A DNA stretch of 64,000 nt from Imperialibacter sp964351395 (GCA_964351395.1 CAYGOF010000002.1:310001-374000); one strand, 5' to 3'; shown: positions 42,385-52,888, numbered from the stretch's first letter. Numbers and translations are program-made. The notes: generated by a model not told the origin, from the letters alone.

Positions 42385-45008
42385 GCTTTGACCTGGAAAA
42401 AGCTATCCGTGAATGGAAATCGAAATTGAGAAAACACAGTGGCTTCGAAGATGCCGACATAGAAGAATTGGAAGACCACTTGCGAAGCAGTATCGACGAC
42501 CGGGGTGAGGAAAGCGTCGAAGGAAAATTCAATGCTTTGATGAAAGAGCAGTATGTGAATTTGAGTAAGGTTTCCGATGAGTATGCATTCCAAAGAACTA
42601 CGTCAAACCTCCACTTCAGGCTCCTTGGCAATTATATTAAAGTCGGCCTAAGAACGCTGCGACGTCACAATACATTTTCTTTCATCAATTTACTGGGGCT
42701 GGTAACAGGTTTGGCCAGTGTATTAAGCATCCTGATTTACATCAATTTTGAGCTTTCATACGATGAGTTTCATACCAATCATCGCAACATCTATCGGCTC
42801 AATGCACTTTTTGACCGGCCCTCTGGCTCTATCTACTATCCACTAATACCACCGGCCGTAGCGCCTGCCTTTCAAAATGAATTCCCTGAAATTGAACGCT
42901 CAGCCAGGCTACGTTATTCCTACAATGTCCTGCTTCACAACGAGGAGCACTCTTTTTATGAAGAGAAAGTGTTTTTTGCGGAACAGGCTTTTCTCGACAT
43001 GTTTTCCTTTGAATGGCTTCAGGGTGCTGAGCACAAAGCGCTGACAGAAGTAAACAGTGTGGTGCTGACACAACAAATGGCGACGAAATATTTTGGCGTA
43101 GAAAACCCCATCGGTAAGATCATCACCTACGACAACGAAATTAGACTCAAAGTCACAGGTGTGATAGCCGATGTGCCGGATCAATCCACCATAAATTTCG
43201 ACTTCCTGATTTCATTCGACACTTTCGAGCCCGGTCCTGATGCCATTCAACCACTCACAAGTTGGGCATGGCTAGGATTTCTCACCTATGTGCAGTTATC
43301 CGAACAAGTTCAAGTACCTGATTTGGAAAGCAAAATGAGTGTTCTTTTCGCCGAAACAAGCCCGGCCGCAATGAATATTAAGGCGAGAATGGAGCTGCAA
43401 CCTTTGTCAGACATCTACCTCAAGTCTGGCCACCTTGCCAATCCTCAGGGAGGCCTTTTCAAAACGAATGAAATGAGCAATTTACTAAGTCTCGGTATCG
43501 TAGCAGTATTGATCGTGCTCATCGCTTTTTTTAACTATTTCAATATAACCACAGCATTTCTTAGGACACGGGCTAAAGAGATGGGGGTTAGAAAAGTGTT
43601 TGGAAGCTCGAAAACTAAAATAGCCACACAAATGGCCATGGAGACGCTACTCATGATCTCTTTTGCTACTTTTCTAGCATGGGTTATTGTATTCATTTCC
43701 AGTAATGGATGGCATATCCTTCCCCTTCTGCCCGAACTCCCCATTTTGCTTAAACTCATTGGGGTGTCGGTTGTCCTCGTTATTTTTTTCACACTAGTGA
43801 GTGGAATATTGCTGGGAGCTGTATTTTCTTCTTTTTCAACAACTGCATTACTACAAAAAAAACTGTTTCAGCAGCAAAAAAGAATCTCAGGAGGCAGTAT
43901 AGTATTGTTGTTACAGTTTGGAATTTCGGCAACTATGATCATGATCAGCCTTATTGTTGTCAATCAGATCAAATTCCTTTCGGAAAAAGAACTTGGTTAC
44001 AATAAGGAAGGTGTTTTAGTAGCGAAGTTCAGAAGCGAAGAAATGCATAAGCGCAGGCAGACTTTCGTTGAGGAACTAGAGGCCTTGAATGATGTGAAAG
44101 CAGTGAGCTTTGCACCACCAATGGACGGAAGTTCAGCCAGTAGCCCAATCAGATTGCAAGAGTGGGAAGTGGAGCAAGCGATCCAGGTAGCTTATTTTGG
44201 GGTGGATTATCAATTTGAAAATGTAATTGGTTTGCAAATAAAAGATGGGAGATTCTTTTCAAAAGACCATGCTTCAGATTCGGCCGGCTCCTTGTTGATA
44301 AACGAAACACTGGCAAAGATGCTAGGTGAAGATGATGTCCTTCACAAAAAAGTAATCTTCGCGGGCGGAAGTGACATGGAAATCATTGGTGTATTTAAGG
44401 ATTTCCACTTTCAAAGCCTTCACCACGAAATAGGTCCCATGGCCCTGGAGATGTGGCTTGGGCAGCCTCGAAATGTGCTCATCCGATTTGATACTGAAAA
44501 TATCCCTGGCACACTTAGTGATATTGAACAGAAATGGGCAGATGTTTTTCAAGACGGCGCCTTCCCTTTTGACTATCGCTTTTTGGATGAGCAATTGGCC
44601 TCCATGTATAAGAGCGAACAGGAGTTTTCAAAACTGCTTCAGGTATTTACAGGCCTGGCAATATTTGTAGCCCTACTTGGCTTGTTTGGTCTATCAGCCG
44701 TCAACATCAACCTGAACCTCAAGCAAATTGGCATCAGGCGGGTGCTGGGCGCCGAATTGAAAGATATAGCCTTTGTGGTGAGTAGAAAATTTCTCGTGAT
44801 CGTCGTTTTGGCTATTCTCTGGGCTATCCCTGTCGTCTGGTGGCTCATGAGCAAGTGGTTAGAAAACTATGCCTATGCCACTGATTTAACAATTAGCTAT
44901 CCCTTGATCACACTTGTGGTCGTGCTTGCCATTACCGTTGCCACACTTGCCACACAAGTCTACCGGGTGATGACAGTGAATCCATCAAAAATTCTGAAAA
45001 GTGAATAA
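42381..45008 (+). CDS. FtsX/MacB-type ABC transporter permease with permease prefix domain
   Basis: 875 residues from the ATG at 42381. An N-terminal permease prefix domain 2 (LRKHSGFEDADIEELEDHLRSSIDD) is followed by two repeats of the MacB periplasmic core and FtsX domain: helix 1 INLLGLVTGLASVLSILIYI, first FtsX RTRAKEMGVRKVFGSSK and last FtsX LNLKQIGIRRVLGAELKDI. No ATPase gene is adjacent, so the nucleotide-binding partner must be encoded elsewhere. Probably peptide, lipid or drug export or envelope-stress mechanotransmission; no substrate evident. Confidence 0.88.
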   Translation: MSFDLEKAIREWKSKLRKHSGFEDADIEELEDHLRSSIDDRGEESVEGKFNALMKEQYVNLSKVSDEYAFQRTTSNLHFRLLGNYIKVGLRTLRRHNTFSFINLLGLVTGLASVLSILIYINFELSYDEFHTNHRNIYRLNALFDRPSGSIYYPLIPPAVAPAFQNEFPEIERSARLRYSYNVLLHNEEHSFYEEKVFFAEQAFLDMFSFEWLQGAEHKALTEVNSVVLTQQMATKYFGVENPIGKIITYDNEIRLKVTGVIADVPDQSTINFDFLISFDTFEPGPDAIQPLTSWAWLGFLTYVQLSEQVQVPDLESKMSVLFAETSPAAMNIKARMELQPLSDIYLKSGHLANPQGGLFKTNEMSNLLSLGIVAVLIVLIAFFNYFNITTAFLRTRAKEMGVRKVFGSSKTKIATQMAMETLLMISFATFLAWVIVFISSNGWHILPLLPELPILLKLIGVSVVLVIFFTLVSGILLGAVFSSFSTTALLQKKLFQQQKRISGGSIVLLLQFGISATMIMISLIVVNQIKFLSEKELGYNKEGVLVAKFRSEEMHKRRQTFVEELEALNDVKAVSFAPPMDGSSASSPIRLQEWEVEQAIQVAYFGVDYQFENVIGLQIKDGRFFSKDHASDSAGSLLINETLAKMLGEDDVLHKKVIFAGGSDMEIIGVFKDFHFQSLHHEIGPMALEMWLGQPRNVLIRFDTENIPGTLSDIEQKWADVFQDGAFPFDYRFLDEQLASMYKSEQEFSKLLQVFTGLAIFVALLGLFGLSAVNINLNLKQIGIRRVLGAELKDIAFVVSRKFLVIVVLAILWAIPVVWWLMSKWLENYAYATDLTISYPLITLVVVLAITVATLATQVYRVMTVNPSKILKSE

Positions 45009-45202
45009 AAACACGGCTGAATGTTTTATCAAAAAGGTTTCGAAACCTACTGGCAGCGAGCTCAACCTGCTATTGGCTTTAGGTTTTTGAAACGCCATCA
45101 ATGTGTAATACTCCAACCAAAAAGGGTGATATTGACTCTTCTTTCTGATTACTTATCAACCAGGATCAGTAACAACCGAATGGATTCGATACATTTAAGC
45201 TC

Positions 45203-47563
45203 ATGCAGAACCTTAAAGCCTATATCCGCTTCATGTCGAAGCACAAAACCCTCAGCTTCATCAATATCTTCGGTCTGGCTATTGGCTTTGCCGCTTGTAT
45301 ATTCATCGGACTCTACATTACTGACGAGCTCAGCTACGACCAGTACCACGAGAAACTTGACAGAATATACGTGGTCACCGCAGAAATCACTTCAGGAGAA
45401 TCAGTCACCAAAGTGTCTACTGCCCCGGGGGCGCTTGCCGCAGCGCTCAAAAGTGGCTTTCCTGAAATAGAAGAAACGGTAAGAATGGAAAGCATGGGCG
45501 GCACATTGAAGTACAAGGAAAAGCTTTTTAATGAAGAGGATATCTACCATGCTGATAAAGAGGTATTCAAAGTCTTCACCTACCCTCTCCTGCAAGGCGA
45601 CCCAAACACAGCCCTGGAAGCACCGGAAAGCATCGTTCTGACGGAGTCACTGGCACTCAAATATTTTGAAGACGAGGACCCGATGAATAAAACGGTTGTG
45701 CTCAACGACCGCAACTTTCTGGTGACCGGCGTGATGAAAGACCTACCGTCGGCAAGTGACATGAAGTTCAGCGCCTTAACTTCATTCGATAGTCAAATAG
45801 ACGACAGCTGGTACGACATTGAGTTTTTCACTTACATTTTGTTTGACAAGAACTACCTAACAAACGGACCGGCTGCCCAGGACTTTAAAGACAAGCTTAT
45901 AACGCTTACCAACGAACATCTGAATGAGCCCCTGAAGGAAGAAGGCCTTATTTTTACACTCCCCGTCCTGCCATTTGGCGATGTGCACTTCCGGGCGCCG
46001 GTTTACGACGACACCCCCAAGGGAAATATGCGGTTCATCTACGTAATCGGTGCAGTAGCATTATTGATGCTTTTAATTGGCAGCCTCAACTTTATCAATT
46101 TTTCACTGGTTCAATCGCTGGAAAGAGGCAAAGAGGTCGGCATTCGAAAAATTGTTGGCGCGCGATTTCATCAGCTAGTCATCAAATACCTCACCGAGTC
46201 GGTCATCATTGCTTTTCTAGCCTTTGCCTTATCTATTATACTGGTGTTACTCTTTATGCCAATTTTCAACGAGGTAGCAGGCAAAAACCTTGAAGTAAAA
46301 GGTCTTTTCACTCCTGCTTACATTGGATCTTCCGTCCTGATCGTTTTGTTGGTGGGTATTCTGGCTGGAAGTTTTCCTGCTTTTTTCACCTCTTCTGTTC
46401 AGCCCCTGCAGTCGCTCAAAGGCAAGATCACCGGCCTTAAAGGCAACTTGTTTCGGAAGGCGTCCATCCTTGCTCAGTTTGCCATCGCCATGGGCCTGAT
46501 CATCGGTACTTTGCTCATCAATCGACAAATGAGGTTTATCAATAACTATGACCTTGGCTTTAGAAAAGACAACATCATTGTAGTCAACACACCCGCCGAT
46601 TCTATTTCCTCAGGAAAGGTCAATGTATTTAAAGAAACTTTACTTCAAAACAATGCCATACAGCTAGTAAGCAGAGTTGGTTGGGGTGCAGTGCCTGGCA
46701 AAGACCCTATGAAGGGTACCGTTAAAGTGAAACCGAATGGTGATTCGAGGCTTGTGAACATATTGAATGTGGATGAAGACTACGTGCCGGTACTCAATAT
46801 ACAATTGCTGGAAGGAAGAAACTTTGATGGAACCAGGCCCAATGACAAGAATCAGGCGGTGATGGTAAATGAGGCATTTGCCAAACTATGGGGATGGGAA
46901 CAACCACTTGCCGAAAAAGTAATGTGGGGTGAAGAAGTGGAAGTAATTGGTGTAATACGAGACTTCCATTTTAAGTCGCTCCGTGGCGCCCTTGAGCCCA
47001 CAGTAATGGTATATGAGAAGAATCGGTTTCCAAATACAATTGTTCGCTTCAATGCCAGTGTGCCAGTGGCCCGCCAAATGTCGATTCTGGAGGAAGAATG
47101 GATTAAAATATTCCCCAACAAGCCATTCAGCGCCTACTTTCTCGATCAGTCCATTGCTGAGCAGTACATCAGCGAGGAACGAACTTTTACACTTTTTACA
47201 TCATTCAGCACCTTAACTATCATCGTTTCTTGCCTTGGCTTATTCGGCCTTTGCTCCTTGTCTATCTCTCAAAGGCGAAAAGAGCTGGGCATCCGAAAAG
47301 TAATTGGCGCCAGCTACCAGTCGATCATTTCACTGTTCTCAAAAGAGTACATAATACTGATTGGGCTGGCTTTTGTGCTGATAAGTCCTATCGTTTACCT
47401 GCTGATATCGCAGTGGCTGGAATCGTTTACTTACAGGGAAAACGTAAGCCTTTTTGTATTCATTGCAACGGCCGTTGGTGTAAGTATCCTTGGCTTACTC
47501 ACGGTTGTACTGAGTATCGGGAAAACATGGAATACTAATCCAGCGAGTTTGATCCGGGACTAA
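45203..47563 (+). CDS. FtsX/MacB-type ABC transporter permease, second
   Basis: 786 residues, with the same architecture as the preceding permease but without the prefix domain: FINIFGLAIGFAACIFIGLYI, the MacB periplasmic core, SLERGKEVGIRKIVGARFHQL and SISQRRKELGIRKVIGASYQS. The 194-bp gap from the first permease has no terminator, so it may belong to the padR operon. Its stop codon overlaps the stop of the convergent AraC-TPR gene (shared bases 47560-47563). Confidence 0.88.
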   Translation: MQNLKAYIRFMSKHKTLSFINIFGLAIGFAACIFIGLYITDELSYDQYHEKLDRIYVVTAEITSGESVTKVSTAPGALAAALKSGFPEIEETVRMESMGGTLKYKEKLFNEEDIYHADKEVFKVFTYPLLQGDPNTALEAPESIVLTESLALKYFEDEDPMNKTVVLNDRNFLVTGVMKDLPSASDMKFSALTSFDSQIDDSWYDIEFFTYILFDKNYLTNGPAAQDFKDKLITLTNEHLNEPLKEEGLIFTLPVLPFGDVHFRAPVYDDTPKGNMRFIYVIGAVALLMLLIGSLNFINFSLVQSLERGKEVGIRKIVGARFHQLVIKYLTESVIIAFLAFALSIILVLLFMPIFNEVAGKNLEVKGLFTPAYIGSSVLIVLLVGILAGSFPAFFTSSVQPLQSLKGKITGLKGNLFRKASILAQFAIAMGLIIGTLLINRQMRFINNYDLGFRKDNIIVVNTPADSISSGKVNVFKETLLQNNAIQLVSRVGWGAVPGKDPMKGTVKVKPNGDSRLVNILNVDEDYVPVLNIQLLEGRNFDGTRPNDKNQAVMVNEAFAKLWGWEQPLAEKVMWGEEVEVIGVIRDFHFKSLRGALEPTVMVYEKNRFPNTIVRFNASVPVARQMSILEEEWIKIFPNKPFSAYFLDQSIAEQYISEERTFTLFTSFSTLTIIVSCLGLFGLCSLSISQRRKELGIRKVIGASYQSIISLFSKEYIILIGLAFVLISPIVYLLISQWLESFTYRENVSLFVFIATAVGVSILGLLTVVLSIGKTWNTNPASLIRD

Positions 47564-49644
47564 AGCGTTATTGACAACAATCCCTTTTCCTCGAGCGAGG
47601 CTTTTATCTTTTCATGGTCTGCCCAAAACTTTGCCTTGATCTCACCAAACACTTTTTGAAACTCAGCGCTATCCCTGATAGAATCAAACATCGGATCCAT
47701 GTCTAATAGCAGCACCCAGATATAGAAGTTGTCCTGCCTTGCAAACAAGCTCATTTCATCGATGGCTTTTGGCCACTCCGCAAAATAAGCGGCGTAAACT
47801 GCCAGATTCAAATGTTTGAATATTGTTGGATCACTTTCGGCATATTGCTTAAAGCGACTGACTAACTGCCTCGCCTCCTCAGCGAATCCCATCTTTTCAT
47901 ACACTGTAGCTATTTTGAGGTTTGCATGGGCATATAAATCGAGATGAAGACTGTCCTTTAAGTCAATGAATTTTTTGTAATAGCGGTAAGAGTTTTCGTA
48001 ATCTCCAAGTACAAAACAAGTGTTCCCCATCTCCTGTAAGAACATCATATTGTTTGGCTCATTTTCCAGCATTTCCTGAAGAAACGCTTTTGCCTTAGCA
48101 AAGCTTCTGGTTTTGGCTGTAAGGGTGAATACTTTTATCATCCTTGCAATGCTGTTATTTGGCTCATAAGCAAGTGATTTATCTATGTAAAAAAGTGCAT
48201 CATCCACAAACCCAGCCTGTACGAACGCATTGCTTATTTGAAGGTAGTTGTAGCTCTGGGTAGCAGAATCTGCCGCTATGTCAACCCTTGCTTTCATTAA
48301 AGAATACTCGAGGTACTTACCAGTATTGGGTCGGTGAGTAAAATAATATTCCGAGAGAAAGTGTAGAACCGTTCCGGAGTTGGGGTTGTATTCCAATGCC
48401 TGCTCAAGATAAGGCACAGCTTGTTCATTCTTTTGATCATATATATAAGCCAGCGCTTTTGCCACAAGGCTCTCTGCAAGTTCGGCATCCAGTGCAAAAG
48501 CTTGTTCGGAATACTTTCCTATTTCCTCACCATATATCTTATCTGATCGATAGATATCCAGGTAATAATATACCATAGTAAGATTTGCATAAGCTAAAGC
48601 AAATTGATTATCAATCTCGATAGCATTCTGATAATAGGGAATAGACGCCTTTAGGCTTTCGCCGGTGGCTTGATTGAATAGTTCAGTTCCTTTTAGATAA
48701 AAATCGTAGGCCGCCAGGTTTTCAGTCGGGCGTTTGCCAATTCTATGCTCCTCTTCTGGGGTAATGATTACCTGAATCTCCTCAGCTATGTTTTTGGCTA
48801 CCTCCTCCTGCAATTCAAAAATATCGGTGGCTTTTCTCCTGTACTGCTTTGCCCAAAGGTGTCGGTCGGTAGCTGCTTCTATCAGCTGAATGTTGAGTAA
48901 AATGTTATCGCCAATTTTCTGACCGCTTCCTTCTACAAAATAGCTCACATTCAATTCCTTCGCCATCTCTGGAATCGACTTGCTGGTATTGCGGTACTTC
49001 TCCGACGATGTTCGGCTGGTCACCCGAACATCACGCAGCTTTTGCAAGTTTGTGAGTGTCGACTCCATCAGTCCATTGATCAGGTAAATGTTGGTAGAGT
49101 CGTTGCTTTCGTTTTTAAATGGCAATACAGCTATCGATTTGTCAAGCGCAGCTTCCAACGCCTGGGACGATTTTAAAGGATAAAAAAACCACCACATTAT
49201 CACGCCCACCACCAAAACGGCGGCCACTGCCAAGGCTGAAACAATCGTTAATGTCCTTTTCTGTGGAATCGTTGGACTGGGCTGTCCTTGATGTTCTCTC
49301 TTTCCCACTTCCCCTGGTGGAAAACCATAAAACTCACGGAAACACTTAATAAAATAAGATGTACTTCCAAACCCAACCTTGTAAGACACCTCCGAGACAT
49401 TCAGGTTAGTCTGTCGTAAGAGGTCCATGCCATTCTTTAATCGAACCTGGCGAATAAATTGGCTGGCCGAAAGCTTGGTTAGCTTGTTGATTTTACGCAG
49501 TAGGTTCGAACGACTCATGCTCACCTCCCGGGCAAGCTCTGATACACCAAAATTTTCGTCCGCCAGGTTTTCGTTGATGATGACGGTAAGCTGAGCTAAA
49601 AAATCGTTTTCCTCCTGATGATTTGTAGCGCCTTGATTGTCCAT
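47560..49644 (-). CDS. AraC-type regulator with membrane helix and TPR sensor
   Basis: 694 residues from the ATG at 49644 (MDNQG); a longer frame to 49704 is doubtful. The N-terminal AraC domain (NFGVSELAREVSMSRSNLLRKIN, VGFGSTSYFIKCFREFYGFPPGE) is followed by one membrane helix (TIVSALAVAAVLVVGVIMWWFF). A TolB/adenylate-cyclase-associated N-domain (IAVLPFKNESNDSTNIYLINGLMES, DRHLWAKQYRR, IFELQEEVAKNIAEEI) and about eight TPR units follow. This CadC-like layout puts the sensor outside and the DNA-binding domain inside. Target genes unknown; the convergent permease operon is a candidate. Confidence 0.88.
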   Translation of the reverse strand: MDNQGATNHQEENDFLAQLTVIINENLADENFGVSELAREVSMSRSNLLRKINKLTKLSASQFIRQVRLKNGMDLLRQTNLNVSEVSYKVGFGSTSYFIKCFREFYGFPPGEVGKREHQGQPSPTIPQKRTLTIVSALAVAAVLVVGVIMWWFFYPLKSSQALEAALDKSIAVLPFKNESNDSTNIYLINGLMESTLTNLQKLRDVRVTSRTSSEKYRNTSKSIPEMAKELNVSYFVEGSGQKIGDNILLNIQLIEAATDRHLWAKQYRRKATDIFELQEEVAKNIAEEIQVIITPEEEHRIGKRPTENLAAYDFYLKGTELFNQATGESLKASIPYYQNAIEIDNQFALAYANLTMVYYYLDIYRSDKIYGEEIGKYSEQAFALDAELAESLVAKALAYIYDQKNEQAVPYLEQALEYNPNSGTVLHFLSEYYFTHRPNTGKYLEYSLMKARVDIAADSATQSYNYLQISNAFVQAGFVDDALFYIDKSLAYEPNNSIARMIKVFTLTAKTRSFAKAKAFLQEMLENEPNNMMFLQEMGNTCFVLGDYENSYRYYKKFIDLKDSLHLDLYAHANLKIATVYEKMGFAEEARQLVSRFKQYAESDPTIFKHLNLAVYAAYFAEWPKAIDEMSLFARQDNFYIWVLLLDMDPMFDSIRDSAEFQKVFGEIKAKFWADHEKIKASLEEKGLLSITL

Positions 49645-49894
49645 TAAAAGATGGCTAAAAGTAGTGCAAGCTTTACAAATGTGGTGATTCTGAACGGAAG
49701 TCACAAGCCTTCAAAAAAGTGCCACTCAGACTTTCCTTGAAGAGGTTTGCGTCATAATTTATATCAAGTCGTCATAATTTTTACCCTCCAGGCCAAACCT
49801 TATGGTTTTGGCTGCAAACATGTTTCGTGCTGCGCCAGCCTTTGCCAGAACTTTGTGTCAATCAAATTTTCTCAAAAACCAAAATTCAAAAAAT

Positions 49895-50482
49895 ATGAAA
49901 AAGATGATCAAACGAAGTCTGACTGTTTTCACGCAACTAGCCCTGGTTACAGTCCTTGCATTAACATTCGCATGCTCAAGCGCTCAGGAAAAAAGTGAAG
50001 CCTCCGCGGCGAAAACCAGTGTAGCTGCCCCAAAAATGGATATCCAGACAGCAGTGCTTTCTGGTGATATTGAAGCGTTGAAGCAACACATTGCAGCTGG
50101 CTCTAACCTGAACGAGAAAGACCCTTTCGGAGGCTCAAGCCCTTTAATTTCGGCCGCCGTGTTTGGTAGACCAGAAGCAGCCAAACTACTTATCGATGCA
50201 GGTGCTGACATTAATTTCCAAAACAACGAAGGCTCCACTGCTCTGATTTCCGCCGCTTTCTTTTGCCGCACCGACATCGTACAAATGCTACTTGACAAAG
50301 GTGCCGACAAAACGATGAAAAACAAGTACGGCGCCACTGCTTACGATAGTGTATCGACACCATTTGCCGACGTGAAAGGAAGCTACGAGTTGATGGCCTC
50401 CATGCTTGCGCCGATGGGAATGAAGCTGGACTATGCCTATTTAGAAAAGACAAGGCCTGAGGTGGCTGAAATGCTAAAATAA
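49895..50482 (+). CDS. Ankyrin-repeat lipoprotein
   Basis: 195 residues from the ATG at 49895. Lipoprotein signal with lipobox LTFACSS. Ankyrin repeats run through the middle (GDIEALKQHIAAGSNLNEKDPFGGSSPLI, then RPEAAKLLIDAGADINFQNNEGSTALISAAF, then DIVQMLLDKGADKTMKNKYGATA). Probably a periplasmic protein-binding scaffold. It lies 25 bp upstream of an acyltransferase gene and may be cotranscribed with it. Confidence 0.88.
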   Translation: MKKMIKRSLTVFTQLALVTVLALTFACSSAQEKSEASAAKTSVAAPKMDIQTAVLSGDIEALKQHIAAGSNLNEKDPFGGSSPLISAAVFGRPEAAKLLIDAGADINFQNNEGSTALISAAFFCRTDIVQMLLDKGADKTMKNKYGATAYDSVSTPFADVKGSYELMASMLAPMGMKLDYAYLEKTRPEVAEMLK

Positions 50483-50507
50483 TACCACTAGTCAAACAAT
50501 ACTCAAA

Positions 50508-51587
50508 ATGACAACAACAAACAGAAGATACGACATTGACTGGATAAGGGTGATCGCCATTGGCTTACTGCTTATCTACCATGTAGCCATCGGGTTTCAA
50601 AGCTGGGGAGCAATGATTGGATTCATCACTTCGAAACATACGTGGGAATCGTTATGGATTCCCATGTCAATGCTGAACGTCTGGAGAATACCATTGCTTT
50701 TCTTTGTGTCGGGTATGGGCGTCTACTTTGCATTACGTAATAGGAACTGGACAGAACTCATGACGGAGCGTGCCAAGCGCATCCTTGTTCCCTTTATTTT
50801 TGGTGTATTTGCCATTGTACCCATCCACACCCTCATTTGGCAATTACATCACCAAATGACGCCGGGATATCAATACAGCACAGGGCATTTATGGTTTCTT
50901 GGTAATATTTTCATCTACGTACTAGCACTCTCTCCTATCTTCTATTATTTGAAACAGCATGAAGGAGGAAAGCTGGTAAAAGGAATTAAGTGGTTGTTGA
51001 GCAGCCCCCTTGGACTGTTACCCGTACTATTGATTTTTGCGTCTGAAGCTTGGCTGGTTAACCCAGGTATCTATTCGCTATATGCAAACACATGGCATGG
51101 CTTTTTCCTGGGGCTTTTAGCATTTTTCTCTGGATTCTGTTTCGTACTTACAGGTACGTCTTTCTGGCAAATGATTCTCAAATGGCGATGGCTTTTTGTG
51201 GCCATTGCCTTGGGGCTTTTTATCATTCGCTTTATCATTTTTAAGCAGGCAGCACCCAACTATCTTCAGTCGATTGAGTCTAATTTCTGGATCTTCTCGG
51301 TTTTTGCTTTTGGTTATAAATACCTGAATCATCCGGGCAAAGCACTGACTTACCTGAGCCAGGCAGCTTACCCGGTCTACATCCTGCACATGGTATTTCT
51401 TTATCTGGGCTCGAGATATATATTCCAGCTCGATTTAGCAGCGCCTGTCCAGTTTATGATGGTATTGGCTTTTACAGTCATCGGTTGCTTTGCAGCTTAC
51501 GAAGTAATCAGAAGAATAGGATTTCTTCGACCGCTATTTGGTCTAAAAAGTCATTCAAAAAACAGGAAGGCGATGAAAACACATTAA
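50508..51587 (+). CDS. Membrane acyltransferase, acyltransferase_3 (OpgC/OafA-like) family
   Basis: 359 residues with about ten membrane helices. It opens with the family motif RRYDIDWIRVIAIGLLLIYHVAIGF, whose His is the conserved catalytic residue, and includes FVSGMGVYFALRNRNW, AKRILVPFIFGVFAIVP and STGHLWFLGNIFIYV. Such proteins transfer acyl groups to surface sugars or glucans. The acceptor is unknown. Confidence 0.88.
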   Translation: MTTTNRRYDIDWIRVIAIGLLLIYHVAIGFQSWGAMIGFITSKHTWESLWIPMSMLNVWRIPLLFFVSGMGVYFALRNRNWTELMTERAKRILVPFIFGVFAIVPIHTLIWQLHHQMTPGYQYSTGHLWFLGNIFIYVLALSPIFYYLKQHEGGKLVKGIKWLLSSPLGLLPVLLIFASEAWLVNPGIYSLYANTWHGFFLGLLAFFSGFCFVLTGTSFWQMILKWRWLFVAIALGLFIIRFIIFKQAAPNYLQSIESNFWIFSVFAFGYKYLNHPGKALTYLSQAAYPVYILHMVFLYLGSRYIFQLDLAAPVQFMMVLAFTVIGCFAAYEVIRRIGFLRPLFGLKSHSKNRKAMKTH

Positions 51588-51721
51588 CCAATACTGGGCC
51601 ATTGAAAAGTCATACAATGTTTTCGCATCTATCAGGGAGGCGAAAACATTGATTTTTAACTTCATAGCCTCTACCGTATCTCGCAAAATTTCATAGTTTT
51701 ACCAATACTTATTGATAATCG

Positions 51722-52801
51722 ATGAAGAAAAGCATTATCCGTAACTACCTGATCTACTGCCTGGTATTTGGATTCCTTATGGGTGTTATTTTCCGTTTGG
51801 TCACTCCATTTTTTGTGACGTTTAAGTCCGAAATGCTAGGCTTGATCTTCACCGGAATGTGTATCGTCGCCGGGCTTTGTGTAGGTCTCATTTCATTCCT
51901 TATTGGAAAAATGACGCTTATAAATACGATTGGCAAGGTAAAAGTATATTGCCAGCAGTTATCGGCCGGTAACTTTAACGCAAGTTTATCGCTTCATTCC
52001 AACGACGAAATTGGTACGCTATCGGATTCTCTTTCTCAGATGGCAGAGAAACTCAGGGCAATTATTGGGAAAATAAACAAAGAAGCGATTGATATTGCCG
52101 GTGCTAGTAAGCAAATAAGTACCCATGCAGGACTGGTGTCGGAAGGAGCCACACGGCAAGCGGCCTCCGCTGAAGAGGTATCCAGTACCATGGAGCAACT
52201 ATCAGCCAACATCCAACAAAGCGCAGAAAATGCCCAGGCAACTGAAAAAATTGCAGTGAAGGCAAGACAAAGCGTTGAACTTATCAGTTCATCAGGTAAA
52301 GACAGTACGGCTGCCATTAAAGAAATTGCCAAAAAGATTGGCAAAGTAGGTGAAATTGCTCACCAGACGAATATACTGGCCTTGAATGCCGCTGTTGAAT
52401 CCGCCCGTGCCGGGCAACATGGTAAGGGGTTTGCTGTAGTGGCTGAGCAAATCCGTAAGTTGGCCGAAAGCAGTCAGGTAACTGCCAATGAAATTAATAA
52501 GATCACAGGTAACAGTTTGATCGTCACAGCAAAATCAGAAAAATTAATTGCCGAACTCCTGCCAGAAATTGATGAAACAGCTCGATTGGTTCAGGAAATT
52601 TCTGCTTCAAGTAACGAACAACGAGCAGGAATAGAACAGGTAAGCATGGCACTTGAGGATCTAAACCGTGTGGTACAGCAGAATGCCTCCGCCTCTGAAG
52701 AATTAGCCTCCAGTTCCGAAAAACTAGCCAATCAGTCCACTTCACTAAAAGAGGTAGTCAGTTTCTTTCAAACCTCGACAGGTGAAAGAACACAAAAATA
52801 A
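51722..52801 (+). CDS. Methyl-accepting chemotaxis protein without a ligand-binding domain
   Basis: 359 residues. Two adjacent membrane helices (IYCLVFGFLMGVIFRLV and LGLIFTGMCIVAGLCVGLISFLIG) leave almost no periplasmic domain. They lead into HAMP (LSLHSNDEIGTLSDSLSQMAEKL) and the cytoplasmic signalling hairpin (IAHQTNILALNAAVESARAGQHGKGFAVVAEQIRKLAE), which is highly conserved. No CheA or CheW is nearby. It may sense within the membrane or cytoplasm, or serve a gliding or type IV pilus pathway. Confidence 0.9.
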   Translation: MKKSIIRNYLIYCLVFGFLMGVIFRLVTPFFVTFKSEMLGLIFTGMCIVAGLCVGLISFLIGKMTLINTIGKVKVYCQQLSAGNFNASLSLHSNDEIGTLSDSLSQMAEKLRAIIGKINKEAIDIAGASKQISTHAGLVSEGATRQAASAEEVSSTMEQLSANIQQSAENAQATEKIAVKARQSVELISSSGKDSTAAIKEIAKKIGKVGEIAHQTNILALNAAVESARAGQHGKGFAVVAEQIRKLAESSQVTANEINKITGNSLIVTAKSEKLIAELLPEIDETARLVQEISASSNEQRAGIEQVSMALEDLNRVVQQNASASEELASSSEKLANQSTSLKEVVSFFQTSTGERTQK

Positions 52802-52888
52802 AGGTGCTTTTTAACAAGGCTGATTCGCTTTCAAATACCTATTCTCAGTGAGTGGATCCATTGTTGATTGAAGCCATTCTTGCTAAAT

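Noticed and set aside
45021..45470. 149-codon plus-strand ORF
   Set aside because: Mostly an out-of-frame shadow of the second permease.
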